DNA from: a virus
Length of the DNA: 41,773 nt
Direction: 5' to 3' (one strand)
IMG/VR virus record: IMGVR_UViG_3300021792_000002
Coordinates: 1-41,773 of that record
Shown here: positions 11,401 through 18,364 of the stretch, one piece after another
Position numbering within the stretch: position 1 is the first letter of the stretch
Layout of the letters: each line of letters opens with the position of its first letter
The notes under the pieces: model-generated
The model's input: the letters and a program-made list of their open reading frames with translations, nothing else
Database searches by the model: none
What the model was told of the DNA's origin: nothing
Translations under genes and position numbers: made by a program

Positions 11401-14156
11401 TTCCAAGCATCTCTAAAGTTTTCAACATTACATGCCCCATGCCAAACAAAATCTCGCATTTGGTTCATGAACATAAATGATTGCTCCAAACTTGTTAGAG
11501 TCTCCCCTCGTATTACCTCAATTTTTCTAATACTTTTTGCACCAAGAACCCATGAAAACCATGTAATTTTTTCACCACTACTCCATATCCAAGATTCAGT
11601 ATCGTATTTTTCAACAATAATCGCACCACCCTCAACCTCTAATGGTTTAGGTTCAAGTTCTTCACCATTTTCGTTTGTAGATGGTGCCCACACACGAACT
11701 AAAAATTTATCACTTTTCCATTTTCCTTGTAATGCATTTTCTTGATCACGAACACCCGTTCTCATCGGTAATGGATTCACCAAACTGTTACAACCCGCAA
11801 ATGCATTTATACCATTATCAGGATTATCAAGACTTCCGAAATCTAATTTATCAAATGTCTCCAGATCAAAACAATCTTTCCATGTGTTTCTGAAATCCGT
11901 TCCATTTGAAAAATCCAATTTTGGGAATGTTTTAAGTTTTGAACAACCCGCCCAAGTGTTTTTGAAATCAGTACCATTCCCAACTTCCAAATTCGGAAAT
12001 TCGGTAAGTAAAGAACAATTCATCCACGTTCCACTGAAATTTGTTCCACGTGAAACATCCAACTTAGGGAATGATCTAAGTTTTGTACAACCCGACCATG
12101 TTCCGGTAAAACTCAATCCATTTGAAACATCCAAATTAGGGAATGATTTCAAATCAGCACATCCGTACCAAGTACCATTAAAATTGGTTCCTTTTGAAGT
12201 ATCAATTTTAGGGAAAGTTTTAAGACTTGAACAGTGACCCCATGCGAACTCAAAATCAGTTACATTACAAGCATCTCTCCAAATAAACTCTTCCAAGTTG
12301 ACCAATCCACTAAAAGTTCGCTTCAAACTTGTTAAAGAAGTTGCATTTAATATTTCAACTTTTGTTATATCTTCTACATTAGATAATCCACTAAAATGTG
12401 TAATTTCATCGGTACTGTGTAAAGTCCACATACCATCATAACTTTCAGAAGAAACAATAGTTCCACCATCAACAATTGAAGGCATTGGGTCACTTTTAGA
12501 CCATATTAATACTTCAAATTTAGGTGGTGTCCACGTTCCACGGTTTGCATCCGAACCGTTACGAATAGATGTCCCAATCGGTGCTGGGTATTTTAACCTA
12601 TCACAACGTCTAAATGTATCTTCACCACTTGTCAAATTAGAAAAATCCAATATTCTGAAATATGTAAGTGATGTACATCCGTACCAAGTATTATCAAAGT
12701 TTAATCCATTTGAAAAATCCAATGATGGAAACTCGGTTAAGGCAGAACATCCACTCCACGTACCCTCAAATTCAAGTCCATGTGTAACATCAATCTGCGG
12801 GAATTTCTCCAATTTAGAACAACCGTGCCAAGCATCGGTGAAATCAACAACATTACAATCACCATTCCAAATAAACTCGGTCATTTGGGTAGCATTACGG
12901 AATGTGTTTTCTAAACTAGTTAAAGTTTCTCCCTTTATTACCTCAATTTTAGTAATTTCCCTTACACCCGAAAGTCTTTCAAAATGTGTTATCGTGTCCG
13001 TACTAGTAACCATCCAAATACCGACCTCAACACCGATAGTTTCAATGTCTCCACCACTATAAAGTCTAGGACTTGGATCAGTTGGAGACCAAATTTTAAT
13101 TTCTAACTTATTAGGTAATGTCCAAGTTCCCTGTGTTGCATCATCACCGTTTCTTACAGGTGTTCCGGTTGGTTCCGGTCCTGTCAATGATGGGCATCCA
13201 AAGAATGTTCCGACACCACTTTGTAGATTTGAAAAATCAAGTTCCTTAATCTCCTGTAAATGTGAACACCCTGCCCAAGTTTTGTCAAACTGAACTCCGT
13301 TTGAGAAATCCATTTTAGGGAATTGTTCCAATTTTGAACATCCTGCCCAAGCTCTCTTGAAATTTTCTACATTACATGTTCCGTTCCATACAAAACTAGA
13401 AAGATTAGTACAGTTACTAAACGTATCTTCCAAACTAGTTAAAGTATCTCCCTTTATTACCTCAATTCTCTCAATCTTTGAGTTCTTGTTGAAATCAGAA
13501 ATATATGTAATACCATCATCACTCGATAATGTCCAAGTTCCGTCAGCATTACCATATGATTTTATAGTACCACCTTTTATTACAGAAGGCATTGGATCAG
13601 ATGAACTCCAAACTGTAATTTCTAAACCGGTTGGTCGAACCCAAGTACCACGTTTTCCAAGATCACCATCTCTAACAGTAGTTCCTGTTGTAGGTGGATA
13701 TAATAAATTTTTACATCCCTTAAATGTGTCGGTTCCACTCACCAAGTTAGTAAAATCCAACTTTCGGATTTCATATAAGTTCACACAGTTTTCAAACGTA
13801 TGTTGAAAACTAGTTCCTTTTGAAAAATCAATTTCAGGTAAAGTAGTAAGATTACCACACAACGACCAAGTGTAATCGAAATTCGTTACATTACAATCAC
13901 CATTCCAAATAAACTCGGTCATAGTAGAAAATCCTTTAAAAGTATTTTCTAAACTAGTTAAAGTTCCACCTTTCACTACCTCAACCTTAGTGATCGTTTC
14001 GGCACCCAAGACAGTGTCAAAATGACTTATGTCATCAATACTAGTCCAAGTCCAAGTACCGTCTGCATTGTCATTTGTAAATATAGTTCCACCGGATACA
14101 TTAAATGGTTTACATTCGATTGGTGACCATATCTTTATTTCAAATTGATTCTCCAT
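2421..14156 (-). CDS. Giant tail-fibre adhesin: 6 BspA-like modules plus 23 tandem fibre modules
   Basis: A 3911-residue protein. Residues 1 to about 1170 are six modules of a beta segment (LEIKIWSP..., ITKIEVIKG, TLTSLE) and BspA/DUF285 leucine-rich repeats (WNGDCNV, GCSxLxxFP). A linker of about 60 residues (KLGFTFDGGLGLKWEHDG) follows. Then come about 23 repeats of roughly 95-140 residues, each ending in a variant of PTxxGSLTRKDYVD, a motif common in phage tail fibres. Each repeat holds (I/F)xISxxDxDxE(I/V)VMSxxGFY and MRLRVNGxTSIxMxxGVAP. The last 60 residues (ITWDELVEKQKAG to ILKQIK) match the C-terminus of the next gene upstream. No signal peptide or membrane segment is seen. The start overlaps the upstream stop as TAATG. 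Best reading: a long tail fibre or host-range adhesin; which end faces the host is unknown. Confidence 0.85.
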   Translation of the reverse strand: MENQFEIKIWSPIECKPFNVSGGTIFTNDNADGTWTWTSIDDISHFDTVLGAETITKVEVVKGGTLTSLENTFKGFSTMTEFIWNGDCNVTNFDYTWSLCGNLTTLPEIDFSKGTSFQHTFENCVNLYEIRKLDFTNLVSGTDTFKGCKNLLYPPTTGTTVRDGDLGKRGTWVRPTGLEITVWSSSDPMPSVIKGGTIKSYGNADGTWTLSSDDGITYISDFNKNSKIERIEVIKGDTLTSLEDTFSNCTNLSSFVWNGTCNVENFKRAWAGCSKLEQFPKMDFSNGVQFDKTWAGCSHLQEIKELDFSNLQSGVGTFFGCPSLTGPEPTGTPVRNGDDATQGTWTLPNKLEIKIWSPTDPSPRLYSGGDIETIGVEVGIWMVTSTDTITHFERLSGVREITKIEVIKGETLTSLENTFRNATQMTEFIWNGDCNVVDFTDAWHGCSKLEKFPQIDVTHGLEFEGTWSGCSALTEFPSLDFSNGLNFDNTWYGCTSLTYFRILDFSNLTSGEDTFRRCDRLKYPAPIGTSIRNGSDANRGTWTPPKFEVLIWSKSDPMPSIVDGGTIVSSESYDGMWTLHSTDEITHFSGLSNVEDITKVEILNATSLTSLKRTFSGLVNLEEFIWRDACNVTDFEFAWGHCSSLKTFPKIDTSKGTNFNGTWYGCADLKSFPNLDVSNGLSFTGTWSGCTKLRSFPKLDVSRGTNFSGTWMNCSLLTEFPNLEVGNGTDFKNTWAGCSKLKTFPKLDFSNGTDFRNTWKDCFDLETFDKLDFGSLDNPDNGINAFAGCNSLVNPLPMRTGVRDQENALQGKWKSDKFLVRVWAPSTNENGEELEPKPLEVEGGAIIVEKYDTESWIWSSGEKITWFSWVLGAKSIRKIEVIRGETLTSLEQSFMFMNQMRDFVWHGACNVENFRDAWNLCDSLTVFPKMDFSHGTMFSGAWNHCSRLVEIKELDFSGLKEKKNGLDTFYGCDSLISPAPQGTSVRDGNDAVKGTWVLPNKLEIIVWSQEDPLPLTVAGGEIHTKWNGPKTKTWTIYSNDPITHFKNLLNGEYITKIQVINGETLTSLESSFTDLVNLEEFLWGRDCNITVFNKTWKGCSKLSSIGGFDFSQGVEFISTWEDCISLNKIQELNFSSLENGTDAFKGCDNLIGPAPTGTSVRNGDEAVQNGIWPSVVFSNDEINNTVSYEPKIRTTEEPVNIPGKLGFTFDGGLGLKWEHDGTFWVPWEPAYNKLQKDNPIGTGVMILKENDKERAHIVLSETDKDHDVVMSDAGFYTYHREDTSQNSGMGNHNMKYTGMIFDQTNNLVRFKVDGKTSIILEEGVAPSTKYAPTADESLIRKDYLDGRLDMYVQKYNPHLFGEVVLDSLKSGETQYVIRETKKDHEIIMSDKGFFTRPKDDHSKFTGMTFDRDTNARMDFSVNGKTSLVIEDGKAPGTKYQPTESFSLTRKDYVDTKLPILDPKAMGIMILGESLEHTIPQYIVRDTTKDYEIVMAGSGFYSRPNAEPNKESGVLLDHVNHKMRLQVDGDTVIELTGGIAPTTKYEPKESGSLTRKDYVDTKLPIINPEPNGRVYLTSNKFYKAQYVLTGKDSNTEMVMSETGFYSRKAGDDKVRTGLMFDDFKTTKLRLDVNGFTSIEMEEGVAPTTQYPPLHKDSLTRKDYVDSGLFEKMDKLNPKGFGTLMMTEGPNGEAPRIVIDDRGDTEDREVVINNHGIYSRDIDDADTRVGMFFDPVKSDKPSSPGNKYKLRLGAESKFSLEINEGLAPTTKYAPTESGSLTRKDYVDYGLSLKLNIIDPRPLGQMIIRKTKDHDPQYIVSNRGVNFIVDDLGFYAQKDPLPSKFYDKSNPNNEDISGKSGILINGDETGETDVVKLVVNDDPSIVLREGTAPITKYQPTESGSLTRKDYVDTKLPILNPKARGEFIITETDDQPNSRISIIQSNVDYVTTLTNAGVFTYPKYDIYKDMGMFFIRDTQAQPDSPKDKDVNHIEFKIDGHSTMELGPLMAPTTKYAPTESGSLTRKDYVDLGLSLKMNVSNPVATGILTIGKDKDQEPTIILNKTDRKILISERGFYTYPLTDSTKETGITFNQGWQTMALKVGGRISMEFERGIAPTTPYSPAESGSLTRKDYVDTKLPIKNPEPTGKMVLRKNNDEKAQFIVTDYGTNHEIVMSDTGFYTRRTGDKPSRTGIVFDHIINRMQIDIFGRTSVTFDSGVAPTTPYIPHASGSLTRKDYVDTKLPIINPIPTGKMELISNKDYKDPIFKISSKYKDYELKITDSGFYSYHKGSEDEWTGFDIDMSKKTDLMRLRFGVGGDVSLELRKELAPTTQYPPSRRDSLTRKDYVDLGLGQKLDVVNPHARGILTISKSKDDNPKILLSQGDYRTSITESGIITYHQPTTTEPKIQATGMNIDCMNRHVDFVINDTITLELNDGVAPTTPFYPYESGSLTRRDYVDTKLPIIDPHATGQLKLTESKLHKNPSFVIGSSVKPQELKITDSGLYSYLKNDDTVKTGVEIKQGDLGKSPHLNLMVNNKVSLSMSEGLAPTSPYFPFASGSLTRRDYVDTKLPIVDPHAKGELVLNDNKSNKKNPTITISSSVQSHELKITDSGFYSYPNGSGSLKTGLEINRDNGIHLHLGAEGDTSLVIDKGVAPTTQYHPYETDSLTRKDYVDTKLPIINPSATGQLKLTENKSHKDPLFVISSSLTDRELKITDRGIYSYLKGSGSLTTGFEIKRGVNSVQLNLNVDSDTPLELSAGVAPFSKYDPIGPGSLTRKDYVDTKLPIINPNPTGRVYLTSNKFYKAQYVLKSHNSDTEMVMSSSGFYSRNAGVDQVRTGLMIGDFDNGKMKLTINGSASIDMKEGVAPTTQYHPYENDSLTRKDYVDTKLPITNPSATGVLFITSNKTYKDPKFIIRDKDVNYETVVSNTGFYTHLNNSKDKNTGITFDRSNNNQMRLRVNGTTSIIMDDGIAPATPHQPTSANQLTRKDYVDAGLDTKLNIINPRPNGVVVLENNDTNKVAQYIIREKKSKVETIMSNGGLYTHLNSDKTKDTGIIFNTGSVEEMVLRVNGNDSIIMKDGIAPSTQYQPTERGSLTRKDYVDAGLDTKLNIINPSATGVLFITSNKTYKDPKFIIHDNDVNYETVMSNVGFYTHLNNSKDKNTGITFDHAVGNMRLRVNGTTSIIMDEGVAPATSHQPTSANQLTRKDYVDTKEPLLGLGTPNQVLSTNPKADGKKWIDVFDSQTTQDKLDQKLNITNPSATGVLFITSNKTYKDPKFIIHDKDVNYETVVSNTGFYTHFNNSKDKNTGITFDRSNNNQMRLRVNGSTSIIMDEGVAPATSYQPTSANQLTRKDYVDDGLDTKLNIINPSATGVLFITSNKTYKDPKFIIHDNDVNYETVVSNTGFYTHLNNSKDKNTGITFDRGNDNQMRLRVNGTTSIIMDEGIAPATSYQPTSANQLTRKDYVDGKLKEKLDVYDPKPTGVIVLKENKSHRAQYVISETDKDYDIVMSNVGFYTHSRNDLSKNTGITFDRNNNNQMRLRVNGETSIIMDAGVAPATSHQPTESGSLTRKDYVDAGLDTKLNIFDPLPTGVMVLKENSLHEAHYVISETDKDYDIVMSNVGFYMHSRTDLSKNTGIVFNQPDGLVRLRVNGTTSIIMDEDVAPATPYQPKSANQLTRKDYVDDKLNTKEHVLGLGNPNQVLATNAQGNGKVWVDLNLGEITEDLNKKLDVYDPKPTGAIVLTENETHSAQVKISETDKDRDIIMTDGGFYMHPRTDTSKNTGITFDHVVGNMRLRVNGSTSIIMDEGVAPATSHQPTSANQLTRKDYVDTLTADVPTNTQAIKDMVQRIDGVEITWDELVEKQKAGNVEVWDRYIITDQNNLKIEIKLQSPSGNSFFDVVDDSGLVILKQIK
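3988..4075 (-). repeat. 88-nt exact repeat within fibre array, copy 1
   Basis: Eighty-eight bases identical to 4753-4840, covering the INPSATGVLFITSNKTYKDP segment of two fibre modules. Close relatives lie near 4330-4405 and 5415-5500. Confidence 0.9.
4753..4840 (-). repeat. 88-nt exact repeat within fibre array, copy 2
   Basis: Second copy of the 88-base identity with 3988-4075, 765 nt away. It is long enough to serve as a substrate for homologous recombination between modules. Confidence 0.9.
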
Positions 14157-15406
14157 TATTTTATTTGTTTAAGTTTTACCACTCCCTCTTCGTCGATAAT
14201 ATCAAAGAAACTATCTCCACGAGGAGTTTGTAATTTTATTTCTATTTTTAAATATTCTTGGTCAGTTATAATATATCTATCCCACACATTTACCTTTCCA
14301 TCTAATTGTCTCTGAACAAGTTCCGACCACGTTATCGACATCGGTATATATTCCACATCGTCGGCAGTTATATACTTGGAATCATCCACAGATCCATCTG
14401 CCTTTAAAAATTGATCAGAAGTTCCTCCCGGTTTTATAAATCGGTCGCCATATATTTCTTTAGAAATTATCAACTTCCCATCATTAGAACGGTTCAAATT
14501 TACCAATTCCAGTTTATCACCTGTTTTATAATTCAATCCAAAAAATACGGATTCCCTCGTTGTATTCAAGAACGGTTCACCAACTTCAAGTTTATTTGGT
14601 GTAAACGGTCCCTTTCTTATTTGATAAAGTGTTGTCGACATATCATCTATTTTTATTATATTTGTATCAAGATCCCAAACAATTCGATTAGGTCTAAGAA
14701 CTTGTGTTGTTGTTGGTTTATTATTATATCTTGCTGGTAATAGGTAACCCTGGACAGTTAGTGTACATGTTGCCTTTACAACTCGTTTATTACCATCACT
14801 AACTTCGGAAGTCGTGTCAAATGAGTCGGCCTCCACGTTGAATTTGTACCCATCGGGAACTCCCCAATATTCATCAACTGCCCACTCGATTTGTTCCACC
14901 ATTTGGTTAAGGTGTTCCGTGTAATCCGCCCACATGATACACTCATACTGAACAATTACATAATCCGGAATAGTTACGTTGTAAATACTCGTTGGTAGTT
15001 GTTGTTTCAACATTTTGGAAAATAAATCATATTTTCGTTTCCTCGAATATTTTGCGTATGCTGGGTATGAAACATGTCGATTATGTCTCGATGCCATGTC
15101 ATCATTTCGTTCAACCGATGTTCGTTTTATTACAACTAATGGTGCCTGGATTTGATCCAATTCATCACGAAAAAATCCATCTCGTTGTATTGATTTCCAA
15201 CGTTCGGCACTTCCATAAATTACGGGTACCTCAACCGGTTTATCCTTGAAACCATTCTTGGAATTTCCACCGACCTTTAAAACAGGCATTACCACATTTT
15301 TCAAGTGATTGACTATTGCAGTGTCAATGTCGGTCAATGTGACCGACGTTGATTTAAAATTGTCATCCTGTTCGAGATCTAATATTCTATCTTCTACATT
15401 TCCCAT
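14156..15406 (-). CDS. gp15: gp15-like tail terminator/sheath stabiliser with fibre-like C-terminal extension
   Basis: A 416-residue protein. The first 235 residues resemble T4 gp15, the hexameric protein that caps the tail and joins it to the head: VPVIYGSAERWK, PDYVIVQYECIMWADY, LNQMVEQIEWAVDEYWG and a closing ATCTLTVQGYLLP. T4 gp15 is about 270 residues. The extra 180 C-terminal residues contain GGTSDQFLKADGSVD, a fibre-type motif, and a 60-residue ending (ITWSELVQRQLDG, DRYIITDQ, KLKQIK) shared with the downstream giant fibre. Its ATG overlaps the gp14-like stop and its stop overlaps the fibre start, both as TAATG. The gp15 call rests on motif similarity and on position after gp13 and gp14. 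Confidence 0.75.
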   Translation of the reverse strand: MGNVEDRILDLEQDDNFKSTSVTLTDIDTAIVNHLKNVVMPVLKVGGNSKNGFKDKPVEVPVIYGSAERWKSIQRDGFFRDELDQIQAPLVVIKRTSVERNDDMASRHNRHVSYPAYAKYSRKRKYDLFSKMLKQQLPTSIYNVTIPDYVIVQYECIMWADYTEHLNQMVEQIEWAVDEYWGVPDGYKFNVEADSFDTTSEVSDGNKRVVKATCTLTVQGYLLPARYNNKPTTTQVLRPNRIVWDLDTNIIKIDDMSTTLYQIRKGPFTPNKLEVGEPFLNTTRESVFFGLNYKTGDKLELVNLNRSNDGKLIISKEIYGDRFIKPGGTSDQFLKADGSVDDSKYITADDVEYIPMSITWSELVQRQLDGKVNVWDRYIITDQEYLKIEIKLQTPRGDSFFDIIDEEGVVKLKQIK

Positions 15407-15960
15407 TAATAGTGATTATCTTCTATTTGAACTTGTGATTTTCTTACCAAGAATGCCGATGCTATCAATTCCATTCGGGTATCCTCACTTTCTGTATTAT
15501 ATTTATCGTACATGGTTGTCATTCCACCAATTAATCTATTTTCACGAACATTTGCAATCTCGTAATATTGACCATCATAGAACACAATATCCCCAATTTC
15601 GGGATACCCATATTTTAGATTTTGAATTGAACCAACCGGTGTAGGTTGTCCGTGAATATCCTTAATATATGGTATTTCATGTGTTCGTAATCTTTGTCGA
15701 TTAAATCTAAACTCAATTGGTTGTTCAACATCAGGTCCAAACCCATCATAGGTGATATTCCTTGGATCTCTCTCTACCAAACACATTAAAGTTGCTGGTG
15801 AATGGTAAATTTTACCCAATGATTCTCCGTATATGTTTACTTTACTCTCACCTACCGAAAGTTTGTATAATGTTGCCCATTGTTCTACCAAATAATCTAC
15901 AACCTCTTCCGAAATTGTTTTGATAAATCCAAGGTCGTTTGTGTGAAAAAATTTACCCAT
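15406..15960 (-). CDS. gp14: gp14-like neck protein
   Basis: A 184-residue protein. T4 gp14 works with gp13 in the neck that joins the head to the tail. The segment YGYPEIGDIVFYDGQYYEIANV looks like the 'pass through a beta-strand pair' core of gp14 (EGDLIYF...FEI in T4). LMCLVERDPRNITYDGFGPD is typical of T4-like marine phage relatives. It is shorter than T4 gp14 (256 residues). It lies 11 nt after the gp13-like gene and is coupled to the gp15-like gene. The assignment leans on gene order; the sequence match alone is weak to moderate. Confidence 0.65.
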   Translation of the reverse strand: MGKFFHTNDLGFIKTISEEVVDYLVEQWATLYKLSVGESKVNIYGESLGKIYHSPATLMCLVERDPRNITYDGFGPDVEQPIEFRFNRQRLRTHEIPYIKDIHGQPTPVGSIQNLKYGYPEIGDIVFYDGQYYEIANVRENRLIGGMTTMYDKYNTESEDTRMELIASAFLVRKSQVQIEDNHY

Positions 15961-15971
15961 TCTTTATGTTT

Positions 15972-17120
15972 TTATCCAATGAATATTGGAATTGGAACTC
16001 TGTTTAAAATTTCTTGTTGTTGTTGTGAAATTGTCGACTCGTTCTCCATTTGTTTTATTCGAGAAACCTCTTCAAGATTTTCACGTAATTGTGTTATCAA
16101 TGTTTCTTTTTCAGTTAATGCCTCCGAACGTAATGCCGCCCCATCCAACGTTACCTCGTTACCCGGTATAGGAATAGATGAATATTTCTCACGAATTGCT
16201 CCTAATAATTCCTTTGCTAGGGCTAAAGCGTATTTTCTAATCCATTGTAATCCAACATCATTAATATCAGAATATTTTGCGAAATTATACCCAACATTTG
16301 AAAAATCAGAAATAGAATCCGGTACAATTGTCACGTTATCTCCAATTTCATCACTCAACATATATTCAAACCAAAGTGTTGAACGTTTTTGTGGTATAGG
16401 AAATATCGTAAGTTTGTTATTTACAATATTAAATGAATGTGCCGATTTTCTAATTTGGTCATTCAATTCAATTTGCTGGATTCTTAATAAATCCTCATAA
16501 ATCGGCATTAATACGAACTGTACCGATGGTGACATTCCACCCCAACCAAATGAATCCATTGTGTTCATTGTACCTTGACCGGTCATTGAATATGGATCGA
16601 AAAATCTATTGATTGCTGGTGTTGCCTCATAGTAAACGGTCATGATGTCCATACGTTTACCTTTCTCATGGTTATCAGACCATAATTTCTGTAAATCATA
16701 CACTTGTCTACCCGGTTCTAGTTCTATACTTCCTTTTTTAAGGTCTACACGTCCACCGACACCAGCCAACGAACCATATGATTCCGAAATTCGGATTATG
16801 TTGTGGATATTTGAACCTTGTACCGATTTTCCTGTATATGAAACGTGTGTTGGTCCACCCTCTAGTAATCCTAAATTATTTCTAATATTAAATTGATTTA
16901 TTTGAGCGGAATATTCGGAAATTGCCTCCTCAAAAACAGCATATAAGTTTTTTGGTGTTAATTCGATATCCACAATAGGATAACCTAATCTAGTAACACA
17001 CCAATCAGCAAATTTAGGAGCATCCTCTTGAAATTGTGGATCATTATCATATATACCGAACGGAGTATCCCCCGGAATAAATACTAAATCCTCACCGGTC
17101 CATACTTTTGATTCCGACAT
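15972..17120 (-). CDS. gp13: gp13-like neck protein
   Basis: A 382-residue protein. T4 gp13 forms the portal-proximal ring of the neck. Matching landmarks are FADWCVTRLGYPIVDIELTP near the N-terminus (T4: RRLGAPIINVELTP), AISEYSAQ, GSNIHNIIRI, and the C-terminal WIRKYALALAKELLGAIREK followed by VTLDGAALRSEALTEKETL. Start and end order are collinear with T4. The protein is longer than T4 gp13 (309 residues) through internal insertions and a C-terminal glutamine-rich tail (SQQQQEILNR). It heads the gp13-gp14-gp15-fibre operon, just after a candidate late promoter at 17155-17164 and the terminator of the preceding gene. Confidence 0.88.
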   Translation of the reverse strand: MSESKVWTGEDLVFIPGDTPFGIYDNDPQFQEDAPKFADWCVTRLGYPIVDIELTPKNLYAVFEEAISEYSAQINQFNIRNNLGLLEGGPTHVSYTGKSVQGSNIHNIIRISESYGSLAGVGGRVDLKKGSIELEPGRQVYDLQKLWSDNHEKGKRMDIMTVYYEATPAINRFFDPYSMTGQGTMNTMDSFGWGGMSPSVQFVLMPIYEDLLRIQQIELNDQIRKSAHSFNIVNNKLTIFPIPQKRSTLWFEYMLSDEIGDNVTIVPDSISDFSNVGYNFAKYSDINDVGLQWIRKYALALAKELLGAIREKYSSIPIPGNEVTLDGAALRSEALTEKETLITQLRENLEEVSRIKQMENESTISQQQQEILNRVPIPIFIG

Positions 17121-17154
17121 AATTTATTTTTGTTAATTGTTCATATTCACTATC

Positions 17155-17164
17155 TATAAATATG
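17155..17164 (-). promoter_or_regulatory. Candidate phage late promoter (gp13 operon)
   Basis: Minus strand reads CATATTTATA, 34 nt before the gp13-like start. It matches the AATATTTATA family found before the other structural operons. No host-like TAnnTTTG box is seen here. Confidence 0.5.
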
Positions 17165-17171
17165 TTGACAC

Positions 17172-17200
17172 AAAAAAAGCATGTTCACTGAACACACTTT
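17172..17200 (-). terminator. Intrinsic terminator after the receiver-domain gene
   Basis: On the minus strand AAAGTGTGTTC, loop AGT, GAACATGCTTT, then a run of T. This is an 11-bp stem with two G-T wobbles. It separates the accessory genes from the gp13 operon. Confidence 0.7.
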
Positions 17201-17234
17201 ATGATTTATTTTAAATGGAGTTCACTCACTTACA

Positions 17235-17594
17235 CTAGTTTCCCTCTCTAAATTTTTGGTAATTATCTAATAGTGATGATATATTCGTTTTACCAACGGG
17301 ATTTGCTGATTGAATTACATAATCGGGTACATCCAAATTAGTTTTCATCAAATAGTCTACCAACCATTTTGTACAATCATATCCATTATTGGTACCACTA
17401 CCCAAATCATGGTCAAATGCGATAGTTGTAGGTAATCCATTTTGTGAAATATATGAAACAAATTCATCATACGTTTTTACCCAAACCAATCGACTACCGT
17501 TATTTCCACTAAATTCAGGTACATAATCATCCAACCAAGTTTCAATAAATGGATTCCGAATGTCATCCAACCAAAGTAATACTTTATTTTTCAT
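17235..17594 (-). CDS. Cyclic-phosphate-processing receiver-domain (cpREC) protein
   Basis: A 119-residue, single-domain protein. The motifs LWLDDIRNPF (residues 7-16), TIAFDHDLGSG, NNGYDCTKWLVDYL and VIQSANPVGKTNI are those of the cpREC family, a receiver-like fold predicted in the literature to handle 2',3'-cyclic phosphate ends in RNA repair or cyclic nucleotide systems. It lies 3 nt after the preceding hypothetical gene and is followed by a terminator, so the two form one unit. In this phage it fits with kinase, ligase and CCA-adding domains encoded near 34-39 kb. Biochemical activity is inferred from the family only. Confidence 0.8.
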   Translation of the reverse strand: MKNKVLLWLDDIRNPFIETWLDDYVPEFSGNNGSRLVWVKTYDEFVSYISQNGLPTTIAFDHDLGSGTNNGYDCTKWLVDYLMKTNLDVPDYVIQSANPVGKTNISSLLDNYQKFREGN

Positions 17595-17597
17595 GTT

Positions 17598-18296
17598 TTA
17601 TTTTTTAATAATGTCAAAATTCAATACTTCAAAATATCCGTATTCTGTGTTAAATTTTACATCGAATTTAACAGTTTTATTCTTAATTCTAACGGCTTTT
17701 CCACTCTTCATTGGTAGATAATATTCCCAACTTCTAAACCAACGTTCAACAACCTCTTCAAACTTAAAATAAACACCATTTACATTTACAACACCATCAA
17801 ACGATGGATTCTGTGTGATAACTCCCTCATATGTTCCGGTAGTTTTTATTTCATCAAGTAGTTCTCTTGATTTTTTAATTTCATCATATTCATCAAACGT
17901 GATAAGTTCACCTTTGTAATCAAGATAAGTATCATCGAGTTCAATTATACGATTTTTAGCCCATTCATTGTTTGTTTCTTTATAATACCAAAGTAAATAT
18001 GAAACATCAGTGTTATCATTGATTTTAGTACCCTCATACTTACCAAACTTGAATTGGGTGTCGGTATAATTCTTTTTAATATACTTCTTTGTTTTAAATG
18101 AACCATATTTTCCACGTAATGAATTTTCAACTTGGAAATTAGTTACACCAAGTTCTTTTGCCTTTTTCTTGGCCTTTTCTTCATCAACTGAAAGATTTTG
18201 TATATATTGGTTATCAATTATGATATACTCACCATTGTTGATTTCATTTACATTCCATAATGTAAAATATTTATTTGAAAATCCAATTCTTAACAT
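17598..18296 (-). CDS. Hypothetical protein with DUF3820-like segment
   Basis: A 232-residue protein that I do not recognise as a whole. The N-terminus (MLRIGFSNKYFTLWNV, then YIQNLSVDEEKAKKKAKELG) resembles hypothetical proteins common in Bacteroidota phages. Residues about 83-116 (FKFGKYEGTKIND, SYLLWYYKET) look like the small FGKYKGK...YLLW domain seen in DUF3820 and at the C-terminus of some exonucleases; no nuclease motif is present. The C-terminal third, beta-rich, may be an OB-like segment. A clear host-type promoter lies 30 nt upstream and the cpREC gene follows after 3 nt, so this is an early or middle accessory unit. Confidence 0.7.
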   Translation of the reverse strand: MLRIGFSNKYFTLWNVNEINNGEYIIIDNQYIQNLSVDEEKAKKKAKELGVTNFQVENSLRGKYGSFKTKKYIKKNYTDTQFKFGKYEGTKINDNTDVSYLLWYYKETNNEWAKNRIIELDDTYLDYKGELITFDEYDEIKKSRELLDEIKTTGTYEGVITQNPSFDGVVNVNGVYFKFEEVVERWFRSWEYYLPMKSGKAVRIKNKTVKFDVKFNTEYGYFEVLNFDIIKK

Positions 18297-18326
18297 AACT
18301 TCATTCTTTTATCAATTATTACAGTA

Positions 18327-18358
18327 CAAATATAGTAATAATTTTTGTAAATACCAAA
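18327..18358 (-). promoter_or_regulatory. Bacteroidota-type promoter
   Basis: On the minus strand TTTG (18355-18358), 20 nt, TATATTTG (18327-18334), matching the TTTG / TAnnTTTG consensus. It lies 30 nt before the 232-residue gene. Confidence 0.75.
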
Positions 18359-18364
18359 CTTTTT

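Noticed and set aside
1-14156. BspA-like genes as host chromosome (prophage boundary).
   Set aside because: They are translationally coupled by TAATG overlaps to the gp15-like gene, and the larger protein also holds fibre repeats, so they belong to the phage tail operon.
2421-14156. Diversity-generating retroelement target in the fibre gene.
   Set aside because: No reverse transcriptase and no template repeat with adenine-specific differences was seen in the window; variation looks like unit recombination.
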